NCBI GenBank assembly: GCA_963825505.1
Contig: CAWGTL010000015.1
Location: forward strand, 1-64,000
DNA length: 64,000 bases
Origin: JBBQSN01 sp963825505
GTDB lineage: Bacteria > Actinomycetota > Actinomycetes > Actinomycetales > CAWJMD01
Direction: 5' to 3'
Part shown: piece after piece, positions 38,231-46,933 of the stretch
How the letters are laid out: every line of letters starts with the position of its first letter
How positions within the stretch are numbered: position 1 is the stretch's first letter
The notes under the pieces: generated by a model
The model's database searches: none
The model's input: the letters and a program-made list of their open reading frames with translations, nothing else
What the model was told of the DNA's origin: nothing
Position numbers and translations under genes: made by a program

Positions 38231-40035
38231 GCGGCTCGCTCGCCCTGGTGACGCTCGGGGAGCGTTGCCCCGCAGGCGTTCTCACCGCTGCCGCCTGGGA
38301 CGCCCTACGCGCGGCCGAGCAGGTGCTGTTGGCCGACGGTCTGGACGAGGACTGGCGCGAGGCGCTCGACCGGGCCCAGGTCGTGCTCACTGCCACTCCG
38401 CCCGGCGGGGTCGACGTCGAGACCCTGCTGCAGCGTGCGGCAGAGGGGCGGCGGCTGGCCCTGCTCGGGCCGCTGGCGGCGCCCGCCAGCGAGACCATCA
38501 CGCGGGACCTGCTGCGCCGCAGCGGTTCCGGTCTGCCTGCGCCCCAGGTGGAGGTCGTGCTCGGCTCGTGGGACCCGGCCGGAGCCGCCCTGCTCGAGCT
38601 GGTCGAGGTGATGGACCGGCTGCGTTCGCCCGGCGGCTGCCCGTGGGACGCGGAGCAGACCCACGAGTCGCTGCTGCCCTACGCCCTCGAGGAGGCGTTC
38701 GAGCTGGTCGAGGCGGTCGAGCTCGGTGACCGGGCGCACCTGGTGGAGGAGCTCGGCGACCTGCTGCTGCAGGTCGTCTTCCACGCCCGGGTGGCGCAGG
38801 AGCACCCGGACTCCCCGTTCGACGTCGACGACGTCGCAGCGGGGATCGTGGCCAAGCTGCGGCGTCGGCACCCGCACGTCTTCGGTGACGCGGACGCCCC
38901 GACGGCCGCGCACGTCGAGGCCAGCTGGGACCGGATCAAGGCCGAGGAGAAGGGCCGCGCCTCGGTGCTCGACGGAGTGCCGGTCGCGATGCCCGCGCTC
39001 GCCCGCGCGCACAAGCTGGTCGGACGCGTCGAGCGCGCGGGTCTCGACGTCGCCCTCCCGGACGGCGGCGGCCACGGCGACCGCATCCTGCGCGAGGTCG
39101 CCGCGGCCCGCGCGGACGGCCAGGAGGCCGAGCAGCAGACCCGGGAGGCGTTGCGGCGGTACGAGACCCGGGCCCGCGCGGCCGAGGCGGGCTTGCCGCA
39201 GCCCGAGACGCACCTGCGGTCGATCGCGCCGGGCATGGACCCCGACGTCGTGGCGGCCGTCGACGCCCGCCTCGCCGCCGTGGCCGCTGAGCACGGCGTG
39301 GCGGTGCCGCTCGCGATCGAGAGCGGCAGCCGCGCCTGGGGCTTCCCCTCTCCCGACTCCGACTACGACTGCCGCTTCCTCTTCGTGCGCCCCGCGCCCG
39401 ACTACCTGTCGCCGTGGCTCGCGCGCGACGTGATCGAGACCCCGCTCGACGCCGTGCTCGACGTCGGCGGCTGGGACGTGCGCAAGGCGCTGCAGCTGCT
39501 CGTGAAGGGCAACGCCGCGGTGCTGGAGTGGCTCCGGTCGCCGATCGCGTACGACGTCGACCCGGCGTTCCGCGACGTCCTGCTGGCGCTGGCGGACGAG
39601 GTGGCCGACCGCGACGCCGTGCGCCGGCACCACCACCACGTGGCCCTCGGCCAGCGCGAGCCGCTGGGCGACGGCACCGGCGTCCCGCTGAAGCGGGTGT
39701 TCTACGCGCTGCGCCCGGCCGTGACGCTGCGGTGGCTGCGCGAGCACCCCGGCAGCACCGTCGCGCCGATGGACCTGCCGACGCTGATGGCGCAGGTGGA
39801 GGTCGCCGACGACGTCCGCGCCGCCGTCGACGAGGCCGTGGCCCGCAAGGCCCTGACCCGCGAGCTCGGCACCGGCGACGTCCCGGCACCGCTCCTGGCG
39901 CTGATCGACGACGAGCTCGGCCGCCACGACGACCTGACCCCGGACCCGCCCGACCCTGCACCGGCGCGGGCCCGGGCGGCGGCGGTGTTCCGCGAGGTCG
40001 TCGACCGCTGGGGCGCCGCGGTGGGGCTCAGCTGA
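38227..40035 (+). CDS. mazG: MazG nucleotide pyrophosphohydrolase fused to a PF10127-like nucleotidyltransferase
   Basis: A 602-residue open frame with two parts. Residues 1 to ~330 are an actinobacterial MazG, which hydrolyses non-canonical NTPs: LRSPGGCPWDAEQTHESLLPY is the family signature; the metal-binding ExxE segments are in YALEEAFELVEAVE and EELGDLLLQVVFHA; HPHVFGD and WDRIKAEEKG follow. From Met 337 (nt 39,235) the protein becomes a nucleotidyltransferase-like domain with ESGSRAWGFPSPDSDYDCRF and LLVKGNAAVLEWLRSPI, as in PF10127 proteins that are normally separate. No stop or frame change lies between the parts. A natural fusion, or loss of a stop by base error, are both possible. 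The 3' end overlaps cysC on the other strand by eight bases. Confidence 0.88.
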
Positions 40036-41389
40036 TCCAGCCCGCCGCCGAGAGGTGGTCGAGCACCAGCTGCACCGACTCGTGGCGTCCGGTCGTCGAG
40101 GTGTCGACCGACAGGTCCGCGTCCTCCGGGACCTCGTAGGGCGAGGAGATCCCGGTGAAGTCGGGGATCTCGCCGGCGCGGGCGCGGGCGTAGAGGCCCT
40201 TGAGGTCTCTCGCCTCGCAGACCTCGAGCGGCGTCGAGACGTGGACGAGGAGGAAGCCGGACTCCTTCTCGACCTCGGCGCGGATGTCGGCGCGGGTCTG
40301 CGCGAAGGGCGCGATCGGGGAGCAGATCGCGACGCCGCCGTGAGCGGCGACCTGCGCGGCCACCCAGCCGATCCGCCGCACGTTCGTCTCCCGCCCGGCG
40401 CGGTCGAAGCCGAGTCCGGACGAGAGCAGGCGGCGCACGACGTCCCCGTCGAGCAGCGAGACCGTCCGATCGGACTCGGTGACGAGCCGGTCTGCCAGAT
40501 CGCGCGCCACGGTGGACTTGCCGGAGCCCGACAGCCCGGTGAACATCACGACCAGGCCGCGCCGGCTCCGGGGCGGACGCCAGCGGCGCAGCACCCCGGC
40601 GGTCGCCTCGTCGAGCCCGTCGACAGGAGTGTCGACCGCGGCGGTCAGGAGAGCCGTGACGGCGTCGAGCCAGCGCCGTCCGCCGGGGCCGGCGCCGCCG
40701 ACCACCTGGGCGTGCCCCGCGCCGAGGCGCTCGAGCAGGCCGGTGACCAGGGCGACGTCGGTCAGGTCGTCGCGCAGGTGGAGGGGCGCGACGCGGACGT
40801 CGCCCACCAGGCCGGACCGCCTCAGGAGGTCCCGTCCCACGGCGGCGGCCGTCCGCGCCGGCAGGTGGTGAGCGAGGTCGCCGCCCTCCGGGACCAGGAC
40901 CAGCGGTGGCCCGGGCAGCTCGCCGGCCGACCTGACGAACTCGTCCACCACAGGGGCGTCGTCGTCGACGGGCGCCCTCAGCAGGACGAGCACGGCACGG
41001 TCCGCCGCGTCGTCGACCGCGCCGTCGCCGTCGAGGTGCAGGGCGAGCGACGCCAGCGGACGGGACTCGCGGACGCGTCGACGACCGACGTGCGCGAGGA
41101 GGACGTCGGAGCGAGCCGGGTCGGGCTCCAGCACGTCGACCTGCGCGAGGGGTGTGTGCTCGACGTCGCGCAGCACGAAGGGCGGCTGCCGGTCGGCGAC
41201 GTCGGCGGCGCGCAGCGCGACGACGACATCACCTGGGTCCCCACCCCGGCCGGTGGCGTCGTGGAGGGCGCCGCCGAGCAGGTGCGCACGTGGCAGCGCG
41301 CGGCCGAGGGCCAGGTCGAGGTCGCACGCCTGGGCCACCGTCAGGACGAGACCGTCGTCCGCGCCGGGACCGGGTGCGGGGGCTGTCAT
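40028..41389 (-). CDS. cysC: Adenylyl-sulfate kinase CysC with an N-terminal ATP-sulfurylase-like domain
   Basis: A 453-residue protein. The C-terminal ~180 residues are an APS kinase: Walker A FTGLSGSGKSTVARDLAD, the LLDGDVVRRLLSSGLGFDRA block, NVRRIGWVAAQVAAHGGVAI, and DFTGISSPYEVPEDADLSVD. This makes PAPS from APS and ATP. The N-terminal ~270 residues recall the non-catalytic part of ATP sulfurylases (VLRDVEHTPLAQVDVL) but lack the HxxH nucleotide site, so they are probably regulatory or relict. Because CysN at 2,420 has no kinase domain, this gene is the likely last step of PAPS supply for the nine sulfotransferases. It is alone between mazG and eno, not in the sulfation operon. Confidence 0.93.
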   Translation of the reverse strand: MTAPAPGPGADDGLVLTVAQACDLDLALGRALPRAHLLGGALHDATGRGGDPGDVVVALRAADVADRQPPFVLRDVEHTPLAQVDVLEPDPARSDVLLAHVGRRRVRESRPLASLALHLDGDGAVDDAADRAVLVLLRAPVDDDAPVVDEFVRSAGELPGPPLVLVPEGGDLAHHLPARTAAAVGRDLLRRSGLVGDVRVAPLHLRDDLTDVALVTGLLERLGAGHAQVVGGAGPGGRRWLDAVTALLTAAVDTPVDGLDEATAGVLRRWRPPRSRRGLVVMFTGLSGSGKSTVARDLADRLVTESDRTVSLLDGDVVRRLLSSGLGFDRAGRETNVRRIGWVAAQVAAHGGVAICSPIAPFAQTRADIRAEVEKESGFLLVHVSTPLEVCEARDLKGLYARARAGEIPDFTGISSPYEVPEDADLSVDTSTTGRHESVQLVLDHLSAAGWIS

Positions 41390-41572
41390 GTCGTCGGGTC
41401 TCCGCGGTGATCGGGTGCGTACGACGTGCCGTCGCGGGCTCGTCCGTTGCCGCCCCGGACTCTAACGGTGGGGCCGGGCGGCACGAGCCCTTTCCGTGCG
41501 GAGGCGACCGGACGGCGCAACGAGGGTGTCCGCATGCCGGAGCGCCTGAGCGTCGGGGCAGGGTGCCGCGTC

Positions 41573-41578
41573 TAGGCT
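41573..41578 (+). promoter_or_regulatory. Candidate -10 box for eno
   Basis: TAGGCT about 50 bp before the eno GTG, in the 238-bp gap between the divergent cysC and eno genes. The message would have a leader of roughly 43 nt carrying the CAGGAG ribosome site. No -35 box is evident. The rest of the gap holds nothing I can name. Confidence 0.45.
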
Positions 41579-41627
41579 CGGCACCGACGAGTGCCCACCC
41601 AGCGCACCCACCAGACAGGAGCTCCCC

Positions 41628-42923
41628 GTGGCCATCATCGAGGCCGTCGGCGCCCGCGAGATCCTCGACTCGCGCGGCAACCCCACCGTCGAGGTCGAGG
41701 TCGCCCTCGACGACGGCACCATCTCCCGTGCCGCCGTCCCGTCCGGAGCCTCCACCGGCGCCTTCGAGGCGGTCGAGCGCCGCGACGGCGACGACTCCCG
41801 CTACCTCGGCAAGGGCGTCCAGGACGCCGTCGAGGCCGTCCTCGACACGATCGGCCCCAAGCTGGTCGGGTTCGACGCCCACGAGCAGCGGCTGGTCGAC
41901 CAGGAGATGCTCGACCTCGACGGCACCGACAACAAGGGCTCGCTCGGCGCGAACGCGATCCTCGGCGTCTCGCTCGCCGTGGCCAAGGCCGCCGCGGAGT
42001 CGTCGCGGCTGCCGCTGTTCCGCTACCTCGGCGGCCCGAACGCGCACGTGCTGCCCGTCCCGATGATGAACATCCTCAACGGCGGCGCCCACGCCGACTC
42101 CGGCGTCGACATCCAGGAGTTCATGGTCGCCCCGATCGGCGCGCCCACCTTCAAGGAGGCGCTGCGCTGGGGGGCCGAGATCTACCACTCCCTCAAGTCG
42201 GTGCTGAAGAAGGAGGGGCTGGCCACCGGGCTCGGCGACGAGGGTGGTTTCGCGCCGTCGGTGCCGAGCAACCGCGAGGCCCTCGAGCTGATCGCACGAG
42301 CCGTCGACAAGGCCGGCTACGCGCTGGGGTCCGACGTCGCGCTGGCCCTCGACGTCGCGGCCACCGAGTTCTACGCGGACGGCGCCTACACCTTCGAGGG
42401 CCAGCAGCGCACGGCCGCGGAGATGACGGCGTACTACGCCGAGCTGCTCGACGCGTTCCCGATGGTGAGCCTCGAGGACCCGCTGGCCGAGGACGACTGG
42501 GACGGGTGGAAGGCCCTCACCGCCGAGCTCGGCGGTCGCGTCCAGGTGGTCGGCGACGACCTGTTCGTCACCAACCCGACCCGGCTGGCGCGCGGCATCA
42601 CCGAGGGCGCAGCGAACTCGATGCTGGTGAAGGTCAACCAGATCGGTTCTCTCACCGAGACCCTCGACGCCGTGGCCCTGGCGCACCGCAACGGCTACAG
42701 CTGCATGATGAGCCACCGCTCCGGCGAGACCGAGGACACCACGATCGCCGACCTCGCGGTGGCCACCGACTGCGGCCAGATCAAGACCGGCGCCCCGGCG
42801 CGGTCCGAGCGGGTGGCGAAGTACAACCAGCTGCTCCGCATCGAGGAGGAGCTCGACGACGCCGCCCGCTACGCCGGCGCCGGCGCCTTCCCGCGCTTCA
42901 CCGTCACGGACGCCCAGGACTGA
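41628..42923 (+). CDS. eno: Enolase
   Basis: Glycolytic phosphopyruvate hydratase (2-phosphoglycerate to phosphoenolpyruvate), 431 residues. It opens with AIIEAVGAREILDSRGNPTV, then SGASTGAFEAVERRDGD, PMMNILNGGAHADSGVDIQ, and GDEGGFAPS. The metal/catalytic region is SLEDPLAEDDWDGW, with the catalytic Lys in LVKVNQIGSLTET and the signature MMSHRSGETEDTTIADLAV. GTG 41628 has ACAGGAG upstream. It is followed 19 bp later by ftsB, then DUF501 and ppx, the conserved actinobacterial order, probably one transcript. Confidence 0.98.
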   Translation: MAIIEAVGAREILDSRGNPTVEVEVALDDGTISRAAVPSGASTGAFEAVERRDGDDSRYLGKGVQDAVEAVLDTIGPKLVGFDAHEQRLVDQEMLDLDGTDNKGSLGANAILGVSLAVAKAAAESSRLPLFRYLGGPNAHVLPVPMMNILNGGAHADSGVDIQEFMVAPIGAPTFKEALRWGAEIYHSLKSVLKKEGLATGLGDEGGFAPSVPSNREALELIARAVDKAGYALGSDVALALDVAATEFYADGAYTFEGQQRTAAEMTAYYAELLDAFPMVSLEDPLAEDDWDGWKALTAELGGRVQVVGDDLFVTNPTRLARGITEGAANSMLVKVNQIGSLTETLDAVALAHRNGYSCMMSHRSGETEDTTIADLAVATDCGQIKTGAPARSERVAKYNQLLRIEEELDDAARYAGAGAFPRFTVTDAQD

Positions 42924-42942
42924 CGGACGCAGGACGGACACC

Positions 42943-43566
42943 GTGGCGAGCCGCCGGCCGACGCACCCGAGGACCACGCGGTCCCCGGGCGCGCAGGCGC
43001 GCGGCCGCCGCCCGGGCGAGAGGGCCCGGCAGCCGCGGGTGGCCGGACGCCCTCCGCGCGTCGCGACGCCACCGCGCGGACTGTCCCGCCGGGCCGCCGT
43101 GATGGCGGTGCTGCTGCTCGTGGTGGCCACCGCGATGTCACCGTTCGTGCGCGCGCTGGTGGCCCAGCAGAGCCGGATCGCGGCCCTGGAGGCCGACGTC
43201 GCCGAGCGCGAGAACCGGGTGAGCGAGCTCGACGCCGAGCTCGCGCGCTGGGACGACCCCGCGTTCGTCATCGCGCAGGCGCGGCAGCGCTTCACCTACG
43301 TGATGCCCGGCGAGGTGGGCTACGTCGTCCTGGACGACCCCGCCGCCACCGACCCCGCCGAGGACCCCACGGGCGCTGCGGCCGAAGAGGTCTCGCACGC
43401 GTCCGGGTCGTGGTTCGGCGCGCTCTGGACGTCGGTGCAGGTGGCCGGCGACGCGCCGGGCGCCGAGGGTGCTGACGGGTCCGGCGGCGAACCGGCCGGC
43501 GAGAAGCCCGAGGGGCCACCGGCCACCACCCCCGCCCCGGCACCCGAGGTGAGCGGGGAACCGTGA
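42943..43566 (+). CDS. ftsB: FtsB/DivIC-family septum formation protein
   Basis: A bitopic division protein of 207 residues. The N-terminal ~50 residues are basic and Pro-rich (cytoplasmic). The transmembrane helix is AAVMAVLLLVVATAMSPFV (about 50-70), followed by a coiled coil (IAALEADVAERENRVSELDAE, broken here only in quoting) and the family segment WDDPAFVIAQARQRFTYVMP. The C-terminal ~80 residues are acidic and Pro/Glu-rich. In the divisome such proteins bridge FtsQ and FtsL. The stop overlaps the DUF501 start (GTGA at 43,563-43,566). The position right after eno is conserved in actinobacteria and supports the call. Confidence 0.93.
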   Translation: MASRRPTHPRTTRSPGAQARGRRPGERARQPRVAGRPPRVATPPRGLSRRAAVMAVLLLVVATAMSPFVRALVAQQSRIAALEADVAERENRVSELDAELARWDDPAFVIAQARQRFTYVMPGEVGYVVLDDPAATDPAEDPTGAAAEEVSHASGSWFGALWTSVQVAGDAPGAEGADGSGGEPAGEKPEGPPATTPAPAPEVSGEP

Positions 43567-44081
43567 GCCAGGGGCACCACCCGGGTCGCGCGGTCGACGA
43601 GCCGATGCGCCGGGCCGACTCCGACGACGTCGCCGCCCAGCTCGGCCGGCGGCTGCGGGGCGAGCACACCGCGGCGCACCGGTGCACCTGCGGCGCCGTC
43701 GACGTCGTCCGCACGGCACCCCGGCTGGACGACGGCACGCCGTTCCCCACCACGTACTACCTCACCTGCCCTCGGGCGACGGGGGCGGTGAGCACCTTGG
43801 AGTCGCTGGGGCTGATGCGCGAGATGACCGAGCGGCTGGGGGCGGACGAGGACCTCGCCGCCGCCTACCGCGCCGCCCACGAGCAGTACCTGGCGCGCCG
43901 TGCCGAGCTCGGTGACGTGCCGGAGATCGAGGGCGTCTCGGCCGGCGGCATGCCAGACCGCGTCAAGTGCCTGCACGTCCTCGTCGCCCACTCGCTCGCG
44001 GCCGGACCCGGCGTGAACCCGTTGGGGGACGAGGCGATCGACGCGCTCGAGGACTGGGGCGCACGCGGACGGTGCGTGTGA
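43563..44081 (+). CDS. DUF501 domain-containing protein
   Basis: A 172-residue cytoplasmic protein of the actinobacterial DUF501 family, whose function is unknown. Conserved stretches are AAHRCTCGAVDVVRTAPRL with two Cys (possibly metal-binding), PFPTTYYLTCPRATGAVSTL with a further Cys, and GMPDRVKCLHVLVAHSLA with Cys-Leu-His. Between them is a helical segment (LESLGLMREMTERLG). It overlaps ftsB upstream and ppx downstream (GTGA at 44,078-44,081), so it is translated in step with both. The constant ftsB-DUF501-ppx order hints at a link with division or phosphate metabolism, but that is only context. Confidence 0.92.
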   Translation: MSQGHHPGRAVDEPMRRADSDDVAAQLGRRLRGEHTAAHRCTCGAVDVVRTAPRLDDGTPFPTTYYLTCPRATGAVSTLESLGLMREMTERLGADEDLAAAYRAAHEQYLARRAELGDVPEIEGVSAGGMPDRVKCLHVLVAHSLAAGPGVNPLGDEAIDALEDWGARGRCV

Positions 44082-45025
44082 GCGGGTCGGTCAGGCGGGT
44101 GGCCGCGTTCGACTGCGGCACCAACTCGCTGCGGCTGCTGGTGGCCGACGTCGACGGCGACCGGCTCACCGACGTCGTGCGCACGATGGAGGTGGTGCGG
44201 CTCGGCCAGGGCGTCGACCGCACGGGCCGGATCAGCGACGAGGCGATGGTGCGCACGCTCGCGGTGGCCCGCCGCTACGGCGCCACCTGCGACGAGCTCG
44301 GCGTGGTGGCCCGACGGTTCGTCGCCACCTCGGCGAGCCGCGACGCCTCCAACGCGGGCGACTTCGTGGCCGGCGTGCGCGAGGCCCTCGGCATCGACCC
44401 GGAGGTGATCACGGGCCAGGAGGAGGCCGCGCTGTCGTTCCGTGGCGCCACCTCCGGGGTCTCGGGGGAGGGGCCGTACTGCGTGGTCGACCTCGGCGGC
44501 GGCTCCACCGAGCTGGTGCTCGGCGACGTCGGCGCCTCGGGTTCGGCTGTGTCGCAGGCGTTCTCGATAGACGTCGGTTGCGTGCGGATGACCGAGCGGC
44601 ACCTGCACGGCGACCCGCCCACGCCGGCCGAGGTGGCCGCCGCCACGGCTGACGTCGAGGCCGCCCTCGACGAGGCGGTGCGTCACGTCGAGCTGGCCCG
44701 CACCCGCACGCTGGTCGGGGTCGCCGGCTCGGTCACCACCGTCACCGCGCACGCGCTGCGGCTGACCCGGTACGACCCGGCGGCCATCCACGGCGCCGTG
44801 CTGCCCGTCGCCGACGTCCTCGCTGCGTGCGACGACCTGCTCACCATGACCCGGACCGACCGAGCGGCGCTGGGGTTCATGCACCCCGGTCGCGTCGACG
44901 TCATCGGCGCTGGGGCGCTGGTCTGGTCGCGCGTCGTCCGCCGCGCCGCCGACCTCGCCGGCGTCACCGAGGTCGTCACCAGCGAGCACGACATCCTCGA
45001 CGGCATCGCCCTCAGCCTCGCCTGA
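44078..45025 (+). CDS. ppx: Exopolyphosphatase / pppGpp phosphohydrolase (Ppx/GppA family)
   Basis: A 315-residue ASKHA-fold phosphatase that releases phosphate from polyphosphate or from pppGpp. Motifs: VAAFDCGTNSLRLLVADV (phosphate 1), the VVARRFVATSASRDASNAGDF block, VITGQEEAALSFRGA, and CVVDLGGGSTELVLG (phosphate 2). The C-terminal TSEHDILDGIALSLA is the normal end. GTG 44078 overlaps the DUF501 stop. The last 276 bp of the gene and 56 bp beyond it recur at 46,461-46,789, on the far side of an IS remnant, so this 3' end should be checked; as written the gene is complete. Confidence 0.95.
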   Translation: MSGSVRRVAAFDCGTNSLRLLVADVDGDRLTDVVRTMEVVRLGQGVDRTGRISDEAMVRTLAVARRYGATCDELGVVARRFVATSASRDASNAGDFVAGVREALGIDPEVITGQEEAALSFRGATSGVSGEGPYCVVDLGGGSTELVLGDVGASGSAVSQAFSIDVGCVRMTERHLHGDPPTPAEVAAATADVEAALDEAVRHVELARTRTLVGVAGSVTTVTAHALRLTRYDPAAIHGAVLPVADVLAACDDLLTMTRTDRAALGFMHPGRVDVIGAGALVWSRVVRRAADLAGVTEVVTSEHDILDGIALSLA

Positions 45026-45081
45026 CCGGGCGCCTGCCGCCCTGCTCGTCCCACCACCCCCGTTGCTCGCCGTACCCACAC
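44750..45081 (+). repeat. Direct repeat copy 1 (ppx 3' end plus left arm of its hairpin)
   Basis: A 332-bp stretch that recurs at 46,461-46,789 with a handful of small differences, nearly all at the left end of the second copy. It covers the last 92 codons of ppx and ends with TTGCTCGCCGTACCCACAC (45,063-45,081). That 19-mer is the left arm of the hairpin that is complete in copy 2. After it the sequence diverges into an IS30-type element, so the right arm is missing here. Confidence 0.9.
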
Positions 45082-45089
45082 GTCCTGCG

Positions 45090-46345
45090 TCTGGGTAGGG
45101 GTGTTGCCGCTTAGCGGCGAGGTGTCGTGATGAGTGGTCGCGGCGTTGTTGCAGGATCGTGGGTTTCTGGGAGGCATCGCGAGGGGTTGTCGACGGTAGG
45201 CGGGTCGGCTGGTGGGCATCTGCGCGCCGCAGGCGGGTGAGTGGTTCGTGATGCTGGCGGGATGTCACCGCTGGTGCTGGTCGAGCCGTCGTTGAGGTAC
45301 CTGTCGTTGATCGAGCGGGAGGAGATCGCTGTCCTGCTCGCGGCCGGCTGCAGCGTGCGAGCGATCTCCCGGCAGCTGACGGGCGCCCTCGACGGTCAGT
45401 CGGGAGATCCACCGCAACAGCCGGCGCGCGTTGATCGGGCACTACTGGACCAATCGGTCCTCACCAGCGCGCGGGCGGGTCCGCAGCATCTGCCGGACTA
45501 CCGCGCGGTCCGGCCAGCAGCGGGCCGAGCGGATGGCCCGGCGCCCGAAGGTGGCCAAGCTCGCCGCGCACGAGCGGCTGCGCCGATACGTCCAGGACAA
45601 GCTGGTCGGGCGGCAGTGCTGGTCACCGGAGCAGATCGCGGCCCGGGTCCGGGTCGACTTCCCCGACGATGAACGGATGCGGATCAGTCACGAGGCGATC
45701 TACCAGTCCCTCTACGTTCAGGGCCGCGGCGCGCTGCGCAGGAGCTGACGGTCTGCCTGCGCACCGGTCGGGCGGTGCGCAAGCCCCGCCGCCGTGCCGG
45801 TGCCCGCCGCACCGGACGATCCCGGCCGGCTGATGATCAGCCAGCGCCCGGCCGAGATCGCCGACCGCGCCGTGCCAGGGCACTGGGAGGGCGACCTGAT
45901 CCTGGGCACCGCGGCCAGGTCCGCGATCGGGACCCTGGTCGAACGCAGCACCGGTACGTGATGCTGCTGCACCTGCCGGCGACCACGCCGCGAGACGTGC
46001 GCGAGGCGATCGCCGCGACGATCGTGGACCTGCCGAGCACCTGCGCCGCTCCTGACCTGGGACCAGGGCAGCGAACTGGCCCAGCACGCCAGCTGCGGAT
46101 CGACACCGACCTGGACATCTACTTCTGCGACCGCACAGCCCTGGCACGCGGCAGCACGAGAACACACGGGCTGCTGCGCCAGTACTTCGAAGGGCACCGA
46201 CCTGGCCGTCACGACCGCGACGCCTCGACCGCGTCGCCGCCGCCCTGAACGGGCGACACGCAAGACTCCTGGCGCACCCCCGCCGAAGCCCTCAACGACC
46301 TACTCTCGGCACACCACTACCACCGTTGCGACGACCGGCTGATCC
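45090..46345 (+). mobile_element. Decayed IS30-family insertion sequence
   Basis: A plus-strand transposase can be pieced together from at least five frame changes. From about 45,262 it reads IEREEIAVLLAAGCSVRAI, then GRAPSTVSREIHRNS, LVGRQCWSPEQIAARVRVDF, then ISHEAIYQSLYVQGRG, HWEGDLILGTAARSAIGTL, LTWDQGSELAQHA, and HGLLRQYF near the end. These include the IS30 helix-turn-helix and DDE regions. Ends are not certain: GGGGTGTTGCCGC near 45,099 looks like a left end, and CCACCGTTGCGACGACC near 46,320-46,336 like a right end, but no clear target duplication is seen. The reading frame is too broken to be active as written. Poor base quality could account for part of the damage. Confidence 0.75.
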
Positions 46346-46354
46346 GCGCCGACC

Positions 46355-46402
46355 GTGTGGAGGGGGGAGGGGGGGAGGGGGGGGGGGGGGAGGGGGGAGG
46401 CG
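46355..46402 (+). other. Polypurine G-tract with a run of 14 G
   Basis: Forty-odd bases of almost pure G broken by single A (G6-A-G7-A-G14-A-G6 pattern), between the IS remnant and the second ppx fragment. The longest run, 46,377-46,390, is 14 G. Nothing like it occurs elsewhere in the window. It could be G-quadruplex-forming, but its place beside an error-rich repeat makes a low-quality read end or misjoin more likely. Confidence 0.8.
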
Positions 46403-46460
46403 CGGTGGGGGTGCGTGAGTGGAGCGGCGCGGCGCGGTGGGGTGCGGCGGTAACGTACGG

Positions 46461-46733
46461 CACGCGCTGCGGCTGACCGGTACGACCCGGCGGCATGCAC
46501 GGCGCGTGCTGCCCGTCGCCGACGTGCTCGCTGCGTGCGACGACCTGCTCGCCATGACCCGGACCGACCGAGCGGCGCTGGGGTTCATGCACCCCGGTCG
46601 CGTCGACGTCATCGGCGCTGGGGCGCTGGTCTGGTCGCGCGTCGTCCGCCGCGCCGCCGACCTCGCCGGCGTCACCGAGGTCGTCACCAGCGAGCACGAC
46701 ATCCTCGACGGCATCGCCCTCAGCCTCGCCTGA
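46461..46733 (+). pseudogene. Fragment of ppx (3' end, duplicated)
   Basis: Codes for the C-terminal ~88 residues of the Ppx/GppA protein, ending TSEHDILDGIALSLA, with no start and a damaged left end. It is a partial copy of the intact gene at 44,078-45,025. It has no independent function that can be supported. It may be an assembly duplicate of the real 3' end rather than a genomic repeat. Confidence 0.85.
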
Positions 46734-46789
46734 CCGGGCGCCTGCCGCCCTGCTCGTCCCACCACCCCCGTTGCTCGCCGTACCCACAC
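46461..46789 (+). repeat. Direct repeat copy 2 (ppx 3' end and downstream hairpin arm)
   Basis: The second copy of the sequence at 44,750-45,081. Its first ~60 bases have several single-base losses or changes (CTGACCGG for CTGACCCGG, GGCATGCACGGCGCG for GGCCATCCACGGCGCCG). The remaining ~270 bases differ at very few positions. Upstream of it the similarity fades gradually rather than stopping sharply, which is what a decaying read end looks like. Confidence 0.88.
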
Positions 46790-46822
46790 TTCTGCGCCGA
46801 CCCGTGTGGGTACGGCGAGCAA
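46771..46822. terminator. Perfect 19-bp inverted repeat between ppx fragment and padR
   Basis: TTGCTCGCCGTACCCACAC (46,771-46,789), a 14-nt loop, and its exact complement (46,804-46,822). It is a strong hairpin right after a ppx stop codon and ahead of the PadR gene, so it is probably the native ppx-operon terminator; it is symmetric and could act both ways. In repeat copy 1 only the left arm remains, because the IS-like sequence begins there. Confidence 0.75.
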
Positions 46823-46933
46823 AGGGCCGGCTGGTCGGTGCCGAACAGCGGTGTGTCGCGCGACGCGGTACCGCGCTGTCCGTAGTACCGTGCGACCCAC
46901 GAGACCACACGGGTGCGAGACGAGGGACGGCCG

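Noticed and set aside
41390..41627. A riboswitch in the cysC-eno gap
   Set aside because: No conserved aptamer-like pairing was recognised; the gap is explained by divergent promoters and the eno ribosome site.
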